Shown in pieces: positions 1 to 8,891 of a stretch of DNA of 51,465 bases. Both the position numbers and the translations under genes were made by a program. Within the stretch, counting starts at the first letter, position 1. Each line of letters begins with the position of its first letter. The notes below the pieces were generated by a model, which saw only the letters and a list, made by a program, of their open reading frames with translations, was not told the DNA's origin and did not search any database. The DNA comes from a virus. Where the stretch lies: positions 1 through 51,465 of the IMG/VR virus record IMGVR_UViG_3300037041_001417; one strand, written 5' to 3'.

Positions 1-230
1 ATTATATTAATAAACCATTACATCATAGTTCATTAAGAGTTTTTGATATAATGGAAAATGATGCTTCTAACTTTAAAGTATTAAAAAAACATATAAATGA
101 TTTATTAAGTTTAGCACCATATCTTATTCCAGCAGGAGTAGTAACAGGAGCAGCAGCTTCAGGAGAAGATAATACACCACAATATAAATATGGTGGTAAT
201 GTAAATAAACTTCAAAAGTTTATCAAGTAA
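1..230 (+). CDS. 3' end of a late gene, product unknown (partial)
   Basis: An open frame enters from the left edge (first full codon at base 3) and stops at TAA 228-230, giving about 75 C-terminal residues. The visible part has a helical stretch, an Ala/Gly-rich hydrophobic segment (around LIPAGVVTGAAASG), and a tail with QYKYGG followed by a short basic end. The QYKYGG peptide resembles short Y/N-G-G motifs in the next gene product, so it may be another member of the same virion cargo set; this is inference. It has no cysteine. It is co-directional with the next gene, 36 nt downstream. The function cannot be told from this fragment. Confidence 0.75.
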   Translation, partial: YINKPLHHSSLRVFDIMENDASNFKVLKKHINDLLSLAPYLIPAGVVTGAAASGEDNTPQYKYGGNVNKLQKFIK

Positions 231-242
231 TTTAAAATTTAC

Positions 243-262
243 TATATTTAATATATATAGAA
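243..262 (+). promoter_or_regulatory. AT-rich element upstream of late ORF, candidate late promoter
   Basis: TATATTTA followed by ATATATATAGA lies just upstream of the ATG at 267. A very similar stretch precedes the ATG at 5469, and a shorter TACTATATATAC precedes the ATG at 8892. Recurrence before three late genes is what is seen; a promoter role is inference, and AT-rich background could explain it. Confidence 0.3.
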
Positions 263-266
263 CAAT

Positions 267-3200
267 ATGAAAAAACGTGTTAGAGTATATAAGACTCAAG
301 AAGAAGGACAATATTTAAATCCTACTGCTCAATTTCTAAAGAAAGCACAAGCAGGTCTTGAGCAACAAGGACAACAACAAGAACAAGTTGATCCACAACA
401 ATTAGTTTCTCAAGTAGCTGGTATGGTTGCACCGGCTCCTTATGGACAAGGTCAAGATCCTAATGAAATATATCAACAACTAGCTCAATCATATGGAGAA
501 AAAGTTGCAGGAGAGATACTTGCTGCAGCTTCTGCTTATGTAGAACAAATGGTTGGAGAAGAAGGTGGTGAAGATCCTAATGCTCAAACTGCAGTTACAG
601 AAGAAGAGAATCAAGATCTTTTAGCTCAAGAAGAAGTAATGCGTGCAGAACAAGCACGTCAAGAAGAGCAATACAATATTGATGCTGCAGCTGAAGATGA
701 AACCTTTTATGATGATTTAATGTTTAGTGAGCCTGCTACAGAAGAAAAAAGATTGGGTGGTGCTAAAAAGAAATTTATAAGAGATACAATGAAGCTTGCA
801 AAAAAATCTCTTGGAGATGCAGGTAAAGCTCAACAGTCTGGTAAAGCTGATTCTACAGATACAATAAACGGAAGAGACTTTAATAATAATAATTTTTTAT
901 CAACTATACAAAATCAAGCTACACTTGCTAACATACAAAAGCAAACTGAAAATGTAGCTAATAATATGTTTGCTCCTCAACCAAACTTTCAACAAACGGG
1001 AGGGTTTACAGGACAAGACTTATTTAAATTTATCTATGGGGGTGGTGATGATCCTTCTATACCTGGATTAACTAAAGCACAAGTTGGTCTTCAACAAATA
1101 CGTGGTTTATCTAATGATTTAAATACAAATGAAAAAGGTATAACATCTTTTATACAAGGTGCTAACTTAAATGATACAAACAGTAATGAAGCTGTATATA
1201 ATTATCTTAAATCTCAAGGAAAGAATGTAGGTGAGTATAGAGAAGGTATTGATTATAGTAAAGTACCATCATCTGGTCAAAATGCTAATCAATATGCTAA
1301 TCAGAATAATGTTGGTTACAATACTTCTGGAAACCAATTATGGGATATTTTAACCCCTGGTAACGGGATATGGAATAAATCTTATACTATAAATGGTACT
1401 TCTATGAATGCCTTTGACCCAAGATCTATAATGAGCAAAGGTTTTAATATGGAGAAGGAAAGATTAGGCTTTGGTCATAAACAATATACCTTTACTCCAA
1501 TAGGAAGTGAACAAGTAACATCAGATAATAAAGATCAATTAAAGAAAGATAAAGAACAACGTGACCCAAGAGAAGTAAGATTTAGTATGCCAGCTGCTGT
1601 TGAAAAATGGAAAAGTCATGACTATGGTGGTAAGTTAAAAGGATTTTTAGGTAGGACTTTTGGCAAAGAAGGTTATGCAAAAGATGGACTACAAACTTAT
1701 CAAGGTAATGTATCTCCTTCTTCTGTAAATACTCAAACTGCTAATCCAGCAACTCAACCTTCTGTATGGGGTGATGATTTAAAACCAGTATTAGATACAA
1801 ATGGTATTCCAATGACTGGAACAGGAGATGCTTATACATGGAACTCAAATAATACACCTACAATACAAAATCCAAATAATGGATTACAAGATCCTTCAAT
1901 TGTAGTAGATGAACAAAAGAAACTTAATGGTGTAAACTTATTAAATAAAATGAACCCAGCTTTAAGAGGTTTAACAAAATTCATTAATAATTTTGATGAA
2001 AGAGATAATAAAGCAATGCTTGCTCAAAACTTAACTTCTGATAATCAAAATGCATTACAGAATCCACAGTTTAAAGGAAACTATAATCCTAACTCAGGAC
2101 TACTTAGAGAAGATCAAGAAGGTCAAATATGGAATAGTAAGATAGGTGGACAAAGACCAAAAACAGGACAACAGTATGATGGTGCTTTAGGTATCTTCCC
2201 AACTAAAATGGGTGGTTCAGATATTGACCAATACATGGGTAAATCTAAACCAGAAGTACAAGGTGTGCTTAAGAAAGTTCCAATAGCTGAAGCAAACTTA
2301 GAAGCTGAAGGTGGAGAAACTGCTTATGGAGATATAAATGGTGATGGTTTTCCAGAACATATGAAAATAGAAGGACCACGTCATACACATGGTGGAGTTC
2401 CATTAAATCTTCCTGATGATACATTTATTTTTAGTGATACTAAATCAATGAGAATATCTGATCCAAAGATTCTTAAGATGTTTAACAGACCTGCTAAAAA
2501 AGGTGGTTATACACCAGCAGATCTTGCTAAGCCATATGACATTAATAAATACCGTACAATTCTAGAAAACCCTGACTCAGATGCAATTGATAAAAAGACA
2601 GCTGAGCAAATGATTAAAAACTATAATATTAAATTAGGGGCCCTAGCAATTGCACAAGAAAGTAAAAAAGCTTTCCCACAAGGTATACCTGTTGTAGCTA
2701 AAGCTTATATGGAGATGATGGGTCTTAAAGATGAAGACTTAATACCTCAAGAACAAGAGCAAATGAATCCTGCTATGATGCAACAAGGCATGATGTCAGC
2801 TGAACAACAAGCTTCACCGGAAGAGATGGCAATGATGCAACAGTCTGATTCTGGTATGCAACCAATGGATCAAATGTCTCAAGAAGGTATGATGCAATAT
2901 GGTGGTATGAATTATTTAAGAAGAGCACAAAATGGTGAAGTAGTACAACCTAGTAGTAGTTTTGAAATACCTGAAGGTGTAACTCCAATGGTAAAAGGAA
3001 GTTTAAATGATTTTTTTAATTATAGACTTAATACTGAAAAAAATGATATTAATATTGATGGTTTAAATAATAAGCAACTTGTAGATTATGATACTTTAGA
3101 AAAACAACCTTGGTATAGAGATTTTAATACACAACATAAAACATGGGGGCAAACAGAAAACCCACAATGGAATGCTCCTTATACAACAAGACCACCAGAT

Positions 3201-5405
3201 ACAATTTATGCTAATGGTGGTGACACATTTAGTAATGATGAGTTAAGAAGATTTACTAGTGACTTATATAGAGCACAAGAAGGAATGCAACAACCGTCTC
3301 CTGAAGAAATGGCTATGATGCAACAAGGACAACCTGCACCTGAACAAGGTGGTGGAGATCAAATGGCCCAAATGGTTCAACAAGTTGGTCAAGCTTTACA
3401 ACAAGGTGCACAACCAGAAGAAGTAATAGAACAATTATTACAGAATCAAGTACCACCAGAAGCAATTGCTCAAATACTTGTTCAAGCAGGAATACCTCAA
3501 GAAGAAGTAGAACAACTTGTATCTTCAGTTATGCAACAAATGCAAGGTGGTCAAGAAGAAGTACCAATGGCTCAGTATGGAAGAACTATGAATGGTCATG
3601 ATAAGCCTTTTGGTTTTGATCCTCAACAACTTCAAGATATGCAAAAATACATGGCTAATTGGAATATGCAAAAACCTTTGTATAAAGATAATAATGTTGT
3701 TCCTTATCAAGGTAAAAAAGCTGCACTACCTTCTTATTTTCCTGCTGACATGCTTAACAAATATGGAGAGCCTAAAAGAGGAGCTAGAGTTACTGATTTA
3801 GAAATGACTTCAGGTACAGGTGCAATATCTGGTGAAGAACAAAAAGGCTTTACTGCAAATACTCCTCACTATGGTTCATCAAGAAACTTTAGAGATACAC
3901 TTCGTGATTTTACTCATCCTGGAGAGTTTAACAAAAGAAAAGAATACGGTATATACAATGATGTAGACTGGATAAATGATGATGAAAAATATAATCCTAA
4001 TCTTCAAAATGGTGGTGAACTTGATAAGTATCAAACTGCAGGTCCAGTAAAGTATGATGTAAAAGATAAAGAATTAAGACCGGATGTAGAAACTAAAAAA
4101 GATGAAAAAGGTGTATTAATGGATTATGAATTTATTGATCCAGCAGATGATTTTAAATTTACTGAAGATGAAGTTGGAGCACAAACTAAAAAAACAGGTT
4201 ATGAAGTAGATCCTGAATCTGGTTTTTATTATAATCCAACAACTGGTAAAAAACCTGGTAAAGCAGGTCTTGATGATTTCTACAGAAGACATAAATACTT
4301 TATTGACCAATACCCTGGTGGTAAAGATGCATGGATGAAAACTCAAATTGCAGCTAAAGGAAAAGAAAATCCTGCTATGACATATGTTGTTAATAATCTT
4401 AATGCACTTCACAAACAGTTAACTGGTAAAGATATGGTTGACATTAAGCAGAAAGGTGCATACATACCAGGTGTAGAATTATTCAATCTACCAGGTCTTC
4501 AAAGAAAAGCTGCTAAAAAAGAAGAAGAGAAAAAAGATGAAGAAGTAGAATTAGATGAAGACGGTAATCCAATTGATGAACAACAAATTCCACCATATAA
4601 TGGTAATGCACCATGGTGGCTACAAGATCAATTAAAAGCTGCTGGCGCATTTAGTGATTTAATGAGTGTTAATAAATATTATCCATGGGCTCCAAAGTAT
4701 AGTCCAACTGTTCCGGAACCAGTTTTTCTTGATCCTACTAGAGCAATAGCTGCTCAGTCAGAACAATCAAAAATTCTTGGTGATGCAATGGCACAATTTT
4801 CTCCTTCAGCACAATTAGCTTCTTCTAGACTTTCAAGTCTTCAAGGTCAACTTGCTAAAGGTGCAACAGATACTGCACATCAATATGATACAGCTAACGT
4901 ACAAATTGCTAATCAATTTGGTCCAGCACAAGCTGACATATATAATAAGGCACAACTATATAATCAAGGAGTTACTAAAGGATTGTATGATGGAACTGCA
5001 ATCATGAATCAACAATATGATAATACTATGAGAGCTTTAAAAAATAATGCACTTAATCAAGAAGTGAGTGGTATTACTAATGCTATGCAAACTGATGCAA
5101 TGAATCAAATGTATCCTCAATTCCAAGTTGATCCTTCAGTAGGAGGTAGAATGCATTATTCTGGTTATGGTAAACCAAATAGACCTGAAACTTCAAAATC
5201 ATTAGCTGATTTGTACAAAGAGTACTATGATGCTACTGGTGATAGAGAAGCAGCAGCAAAATTTGCAATGATGGAATATAAAAAAGGTGACAACGGAACT
5301 GGAGATTTGTATCCTGCAGATGCAATGATGTCCTTATATGGTAATATGAAAAAAGGAGGAACATTTATGTTTGGCCCAGGAATGTTACCACCAATGATTC
5401 TTTAA
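267..5405 (+). CDS. Large Gln/Met-rich virion (cargo-type) protein of crAss-like phage, 1712 aa
   Basis: This is a very large, low-complexity protein. Residues 1-145 are rich in Gln and Glu. Residues about 679-860 form the only clearly globular block, with signatures ETAYGDINGDGFPEH, RHTHGGVPLNLP and, further on, FPQGIPVVAK; I recall this block from crAss-like phage proteins but know no function for it. Met/Gln-rich segments lie around 830-900 and 1010-1110, with the peptide SPEEMAMMQQ occurring twice (S850-Q859 and S1011-Q1020). A short helical repeat (PEEVIEQLL, PPEAIAQIL, PQEEVEQLV) follows. Y/N-G-G motifs recur at about 877, 981, 1103 and 1247, and the C-terminus ends in a Gly/Met/Pro-rich tail. 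No cysteine is present. It sits upstream of the RNAP-containing giant genes, the usual place for ejected cargo or structural proteins in Crassvirales. A virion role is inferred. Confidence 0.8.
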   Translation: MKKRVRVYKTQEEGQYLNPTAQFLKKAQAGLEQQGQQQEQVDPQQLVSQVAGMVAPAPYGQGQDPNEIYQQLAQSYGEKVAGEILAAASAYVEQMVGEEGGEDPNAQTAVTEEENQDLLAQEEVMRAEQARQEEQYNIDAAAEDETFYDDLMFSEPATEEKRLGGAKKKFIRDTMKLAKKSLGDAGKAQQSGKADSTDTINGRDFNNNNFLSTIQNQATLANIQKQTENVANNMFAPQPNFQQTGGFTGQDLFKFIYGGGDDPSIPGLTKAQVGLQQIRGLSNDLNTNEKGITSFIQGANLNDTNSNEAVYNYLKSQGKNVGEYREGIDYSKVPSSGQNANQYANQNNVGYNTSGNQLWDILTPGNGIWNKSYTINGTSMNAFDPRSIMSKGFNMEKERLGFGHKQYTFTPIGSEQVTSDNKDQLKKDKEQRDPREVRFSMPAAVEKWKSHDYGGKLKGFLGRTFGKEGYAKDGLQTYQGNVSPSSVNTQTANPATQPSVWGDDLKPVLDTNGIPMTGTGDAYTWNSNNTPTIQNPNNGLQDPSIVVDEQKKLNGVNLLNKMNPALRGLTKFINNFDERDNKAMLAQNLTSDNQNALQNPQFKGNYNPNSGLLREDQEGQIWNSKIGGQRPKTGQQYDGALGIFPTKMGGSDIDQYMGKSKPEVQGVLKKVPIAEANLEAEGGETAYGDINGDGFPEHMKIEGPRHTHGGVPLNLPDDTFIFSDTKSMRISDPKILKMFNRPAKKGGYTPADLAKPYDINKYRTILENPDSDAIDKKTAEQMIKNYNIKLGALAIAQESKKAFPQGIPVVAKAYMEMMGLKDEDLIPQEQEQMNPAMMQQGMMSAEQQASPEEMAMMQQSDSGMQPMDQMSQEGMMQYGGMNYLRRAQNGEVVQPSSSFEIPEGVTPMVKGSLNDFFNYRLNTEKNDINIDGLNNKQLVDYDTLEKQPWYRDFNTQHKTWGQTENPQWNAPYTTRPPDTIYANGGDTFSNDELRRFTSDLYRAQEGMQQPSPEEMAMMQQGQPAPEQGGGDQMAQMVQQVGQALQQGAQPEEVIEQLLQNQVPPEAIAQILVQAGIPQEEVEQLVSSVMQQMQGGQEEVPMAQYGRTMNGHDKPFGFDPQQLQDMQKYMANWNMQKPLYKDNNVVPYQGKKAALPSYFPADMLNKYGEPKRGARVTDLEMTSGTGAISGEEQKGFTANTPHYGSSRNFRDTLRDFTHPGEFNKRKEYGIYNDVDWINDDEKYNPNLQNGGELDKYQTAGPVKYDVKDKELRPDVETKKDEKGVLMDYEFIDPADDFKFTEDEVGAQTKKTGYEVDPESGFYYNPTTGKKPGKAGLDDFYRRHKYFIDQYPGGKDAWMKTQIAAKGKENPAMTYVVNNLNALHKQLTGKDMVDIKQKGAYIPGVELFNLPGLQRKAAKKEEEKKDEEVELDEDGNPIDEQQIPPYNGNAPWWLQDQLKAAGAFSDLMSVNKYYPWAPKYSPTVPEPVFLDPTRAIAAQSEQSKILGDAMAQFSPSAQLASSRLSSLQGQLAKGATDTAHQYDTANVQIANQFGPAQADIYNKAQLYNQGVTKGLYDGTAIMNQQYDNTMRALKNNALNQEVSGITNAMQTDAMNQMYPQFQVDPSVGGRMHYSGYGKPNRPETSKSLADLYKEYYDATGDREAAAKFAMMEYKKGDNGTGDLYPADAMMSLYGNMKKGGTFMFGPGMLPPMIL

Positions 5406-5439
5406 ACTTTGTAGGTTTAGTAAACTTATAAAATTTTAA

Positions 5440-5458
5440 TATATTTACAATATAGATA
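5440..5458 (+). promoter_or_regulatory. AT-rich element, second copy of candidate late promoter
   Basis: TATATTTA then CAATATAGATA lies 29 nt before the ATG at 5469 (distance measured from the start of the element), matching the element before the ATG at 267. The 63-nt intergenic region holds nothing else recognisable. The promoter role is inferred from recurrence only. Confidence 0.3.
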
Positions 5459-5468
5459 AACATTAATT

Positions 5469-8400
5469 ATGGCAACGTATTTACAAGGCGTAACAGATTA
5501 TATACCGCAATTTCAACCTTTTCAACCGGATTTGAATTTCTACAATAATTTATTGCAGACTAAGCAAACACAGTATGATAGTAATTGGAAATCAATTAAT
5601 AAAATATATGGTCAATATTTTTATTCTGATTTAAGTAGAAAAGATAATCTTGATATTAAAGAAGAGTTGATGAAAAACATTGACTTTAATCTTAAAAGAA
5701 CTTCTGGATTAGATCTTTCATTAGATCAAAATGTTGAACAAGCTATACAAGTATTCAAACCCTTTTATGAGGATAAACACCTTATGAAAGATATGGCATA
5801 TACTAAAAATTACCAAAATCAACGTAACAATGGATTGTCATTAAAAAATTCCAAAGATCCAAATGAGAGAAGTCAGTATTGGGATCCGGGAATTAAAGAT
5901 CTAGATTATAGAAGAGAAGAATTCAGAGAAGTAAGCCGTGAAGAATCATTAAACTTTGCAAGTACAACTTATACACCATATGTTAATGCATTAGATAAGT
6001 ATTCAAAAGTTGCAAAAGACTGGGGTATTTCATCAGAGATAACAAGTCCTGATGCATCAGGTAACTATATGATTAGACAAAAGAATGGAGACCTGATTTT
6101 ACCAACTCTTCAAACTTTATTTACAGCATATGGAGCAAATGATCCACAATTACAAGATGTGTACTTTACTCAATCATATGTAAATAGAAAAGACTATGCA
6201 TATCAACATGCTGGTGATTTTGGTGGTGATAAGAATGCAGCTGAAAGAGATTACCTTAATCAAGCTACTACAACTATTTCTAATTATGCTTCAGAAAAAA
6301 ATAAACAATATCAAAAACAATCAGAAGGAATAGCTAAAGAACAAAATAGAACTGAAAAAGTTATAAGTAAAAATGAAGACAACTTGTTTACTCAAGGATA
6401 TCTTGAAAGATTAAATGAAGCTGCCGGATATACAACACAAGCTGCTAATGCTGCTGAAAAACTTGATAAAGAAGTAAATGAAGGTTCAGAAACTGCAGTA
6501 ACTACTGGAGGAACATTTAATACAGATGATGATATTGAAACTTTAAGAAGAAAAGTAGATGCAGGTATTGCATCAATGTTAATGGATGCTGATATTTCAG
6601 AGGCTGCCTATACTTACTCACGTAAAGATATGGTGTATGAAATGAAAGAAAGTCAAAGAGGTCTTGAAGGATTAAGACAAGAAAATAGAATTAAAGCTAT
6701 TAATGCAAAACAAAAAGCTGATGAATGGAACATTATAACTAAAAATAATTTAGATCAAGGAATATGGTTAACTAATGCAAATGGACAAATTTATAAAAAA
6801 GATTTAAATGTACAAGATGATGAACCTATTTCAGCTGTAGATCCAAGTGATCCATTAAACCCAGAACTTGAACCTCAAGATATATTAGATGAAAATAAAA
6901 GAGTAGAAGATGATATAACTAAATTATACACAAGTAGTTGGTTGCAATCAGCTCGCACTTTAGTTGAAGAAAAACATAATGATGGAACTCTTTCAGATAC
7001 TGAGTATAAAACAATGTATGAACCATTTGCATATAGTGGAATAGATCAATTTTTTGATTTTAAACAAAAACAAAAATATACTAAAAATCAAAGTGTAGCA
7101 TCTAGAGTTCTTAATAGAGCAAAAGGTCAAGGTACAAGTCCTATAGCATTTGAAGAAAACTATACAACACCTGAATCTTTTATGAAAGGCTATGATGCTA
7201 ATGCAAGTGAATTTTTATTAGATAAAGCTGAAACATTGACAAACATTAAATTAAAAATTGATGCTTTAGCAGAAAAATCAAGAGGTGATAAGAGTAGTGG
7301 TGATAATTATATAATGAGTACTGTAGATTCTAGTATGAAGATGGATGAATATATCATGCATGCTAGTGCTGTAAAAGCAATTAATATGGCAAATACTCAA
7401 ACAGTACAAACTGCATTAGAAGCATCACCTGCATTATTCCAATTTACAAATGGCAATAAAACTATGATAAAAGAAATTGTAAAAACCTTTTATGATGGTA
7501 ATGGTGGACCTATGAATGAAGAAGCTTTTGACAAAATTGTAAGAAGTAAACTTGATATAACACCAAAAAAATATTTTTTAGAAGGCACTATTGATGATAA
7601 AGAATTTTTTAGACAAGGTCAATTAACTAAAGAAGAAGTTACAAGAGATGTTTTTTCTAGAAACTCCAATGTTCCTGATAATTTAAAATATCAATTGGTG
7701 AATAAAATTCTTAATGCACAAAAAGAATATACTACATTAAAAAATAAATATGGTAAAGATTATGCAGGAGAAAATTCAGATTTTAGAAGAGCAGAAGAAG
7801 TACAAAGAGATTTCATTGAATCTTTAAGCGATCCTAGTAAATCTACAAAAGCAATGTATCTTACTTTACAGGGTGCTTATAATAAAGTAGTTAAAGATCC
7901 AAGTAAATTTAAAATATTAACTCCATTACTTAAAGAAATAACAACTTCTGGAGGTAGAGCAGGTGTATATTCAAAAGGTGAAACTGGTTATGAAGTTCAT
8001 CTTGGAGCTCCTGAAACTTTTAAATCATTTGTAGAATTTATTAAAGGTGACTTACCACATATAGCTTTTGGAGATATTAATAATACTGCTATTAGTATTT
8101 TAGGAACTTCAAAATTTGCTTTTAATCAATCTAAAGAACTTGCAAGTGCAAAAGATGGAGATGGTGGTGCTCAAAGAAACTTATTAAAACGTATTGCTAC
8201 TGATTTATATAATGAAATTGGTACCAAGTCAGGTGTAAAACCATTTAATTTTACACAAAGACAATTGGCTGCTGATAATAGAAATTTAGGTGCTATGGTA
8301 ATAAAACCAACTAAAGAATTTTTAGATAAATATAAAGCAGGTAAAGATGAACCAGGTTTAAGTGCTGAAGATATTAACAATGCATTAAGATATGGTATTT

Positions 8401-8861
8401 CATTTATTGCTCCAAGAGAAAATTTTACTAATTCTTTATTTACACAAAATTTTTGGACACCAATGCAAACTGCAGTTGAAGCTTCTCCAAATCAAAAACT
8501 TGTTTTATCAAATCCATATGGTTCTGGTAGAATTGAAATTAATAAAGTTAAAAATGGAATAGGTGATTATAAAATTATGTCATACTATAATGTTCTTCAG
8601 CCTGATGGAACAATTGAAGTAAAATATGCAGCTTTGCCACCTTTAGTATATGGAAATAATCTTGATTTTCAAGCACGTGATTTAAAAGCACAATTAAGTT
8701 TAGTTGCAGAACTTAATCAAAAAATGTTTCAAAGTTTGGAACCTCAATATAAAAAAATTGCAAGTGCTTCACAGTTACTTAAAGATATTCCGGTTGCAAT
8801 GTTTCCTCTTATACAAATAAGTAATTGGAAATTTAAAAATGAAGTTGAAGGACGTAAATAA
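5469..8861 (+). CDS. Conserved crAss-like phage virion/cargo protein, 1130 aa
   Basis: The protein is mostly alpha-helical and charged, with no catalytic motif I can recognise. The N-terminus (a YIPQFQPFQPDLNFY-type opening followed by a long helical segment) resembles proteins I recall next to the giant virion RNAP genes of other crAss-like phages. Residues around 270-320 and 395-415 are likely coiled-coil-forming. No signal peptide or membrane segment is evident, and no cysteine is present. It lies between the Gln-rich protein and the three giant ORFs, all in one direction with gaps of 63 and 30 nt, so it is probably co-expressed late and packaged. A structural or ejection role is inferred from position; there is no biochemical clue. 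Confidence 0.8.
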   Translation: MATYLQGVTDYIPQFQPFQPDLNFYNNLLQTKQTQYDSNWKSINKIYGQYFYSDLSRKDNLDIKEELMKNIDFNLKRTSGLDLSLDQNVEQAIQVFKPFYEDKHLMKDMAYTKNYQNQRNNGLSLKNSKDPNERSQYWDPGIKDLDYRREEFREVSREESLNFASTTYTPYVNALDKYSKVAKDWGISSEITSPDASGNYMIRQKNGDLILPTLQTLFTAYGANDPQLQDVYFTQSYVNRKDYAYQHAGDFGGDKNAAERDYLNQATTTISNYASEKNKQYQKQSEGIAKEQNRTEKVISKNEDNLFTQGYLERLNEAAGYTTQAANAAEKLDKEVNEGSETAVTTGGTFNTDDDIETLRRKVDAGIASMLMDADISEAAYTYSRKDMVYEMKESQRGLEGLRQENRIKAINAKQKADEWNIITKNNLDQGIWLTNANGQIYKKDLNVQDDEPISAVDPSDPLNPELEPQDILDENKRVEDDITKLYTSSWLQSARTLVEEKHNDGTLSDTEYKTMYEPFAYSGIDQFFDFKQKQKYTKNQSVASRVLNRAKGQGTSPIAFEENYTTPESFMKGYDANASEFLLDKAETLTNIKLKIDALAEKSRGDKSSGDNYIMSTVDSSMKMDEYIMHASAVKAINMANTQTVQTALEASPALFQFTNGNKTMIKEIVKTFYDGNGGPMNEEAFDKIVRSKLDITPKKYFLEGTIDDKEFFRQGQLTKEEVTRDVFSRNSNVPDNLKYQLVNKILNAQKEYTTLKNKYGKDYAGENSDFRRAEEVQRDFIESLSDPSKSTKAMYLTLQGAYNKVVKDPSKFKILTPLLKEITTSGGRAGVYSKGETGYEVHLGAPETFKSFVEFIKGDLPHIAFGDINNTAISILGTSKFAFNQSKELASAKDGDGGAQRNLLKRIATDLYNEIGTKSGVKPFNFTQRQLAADNRNLGAMVIKPTKEFLDKYKAGKDEPGLSAEDINNALRYGISFIAPRENFTNSLFTQNFWTPMQTAVEASPNQKLVLSNPYGSGRIEINKVKNGIGDYKIMSYYNVLQPDGTIEVKYAALPPLVYGNNLDFQARDLKAQLSLVAELNQKMFQSLEPQYKKIASASQLLKDIPVAMFPLIQISNWKFKNEVEGRK

Positions 8862-8879
8862 TAAAAAACATTAAAAAAA

Positions 8880-8891
8880 TACTATATATAC
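8880..8891 (+). promoter_or_regulatory. TACTATATATAC element before giant ORF
   Basis: This short AT-rich stretch lies directly before the ATG at 8892. It shares TACTATAT with the region upstream of the ATG at 267. It could be a promoter-like element or simply background; I give it low weight. Confidence 0.2.

Noticed and set aside
4116-4412. 98-aa open frame on the minus strand inside the Gln-rich late gene
   Set aside because: It lies wholly inside a convincing long gene, has a Phe/Ile/Ser-rich composition typical of the antisense of AT-rich coding sequence, and has no upstream features.
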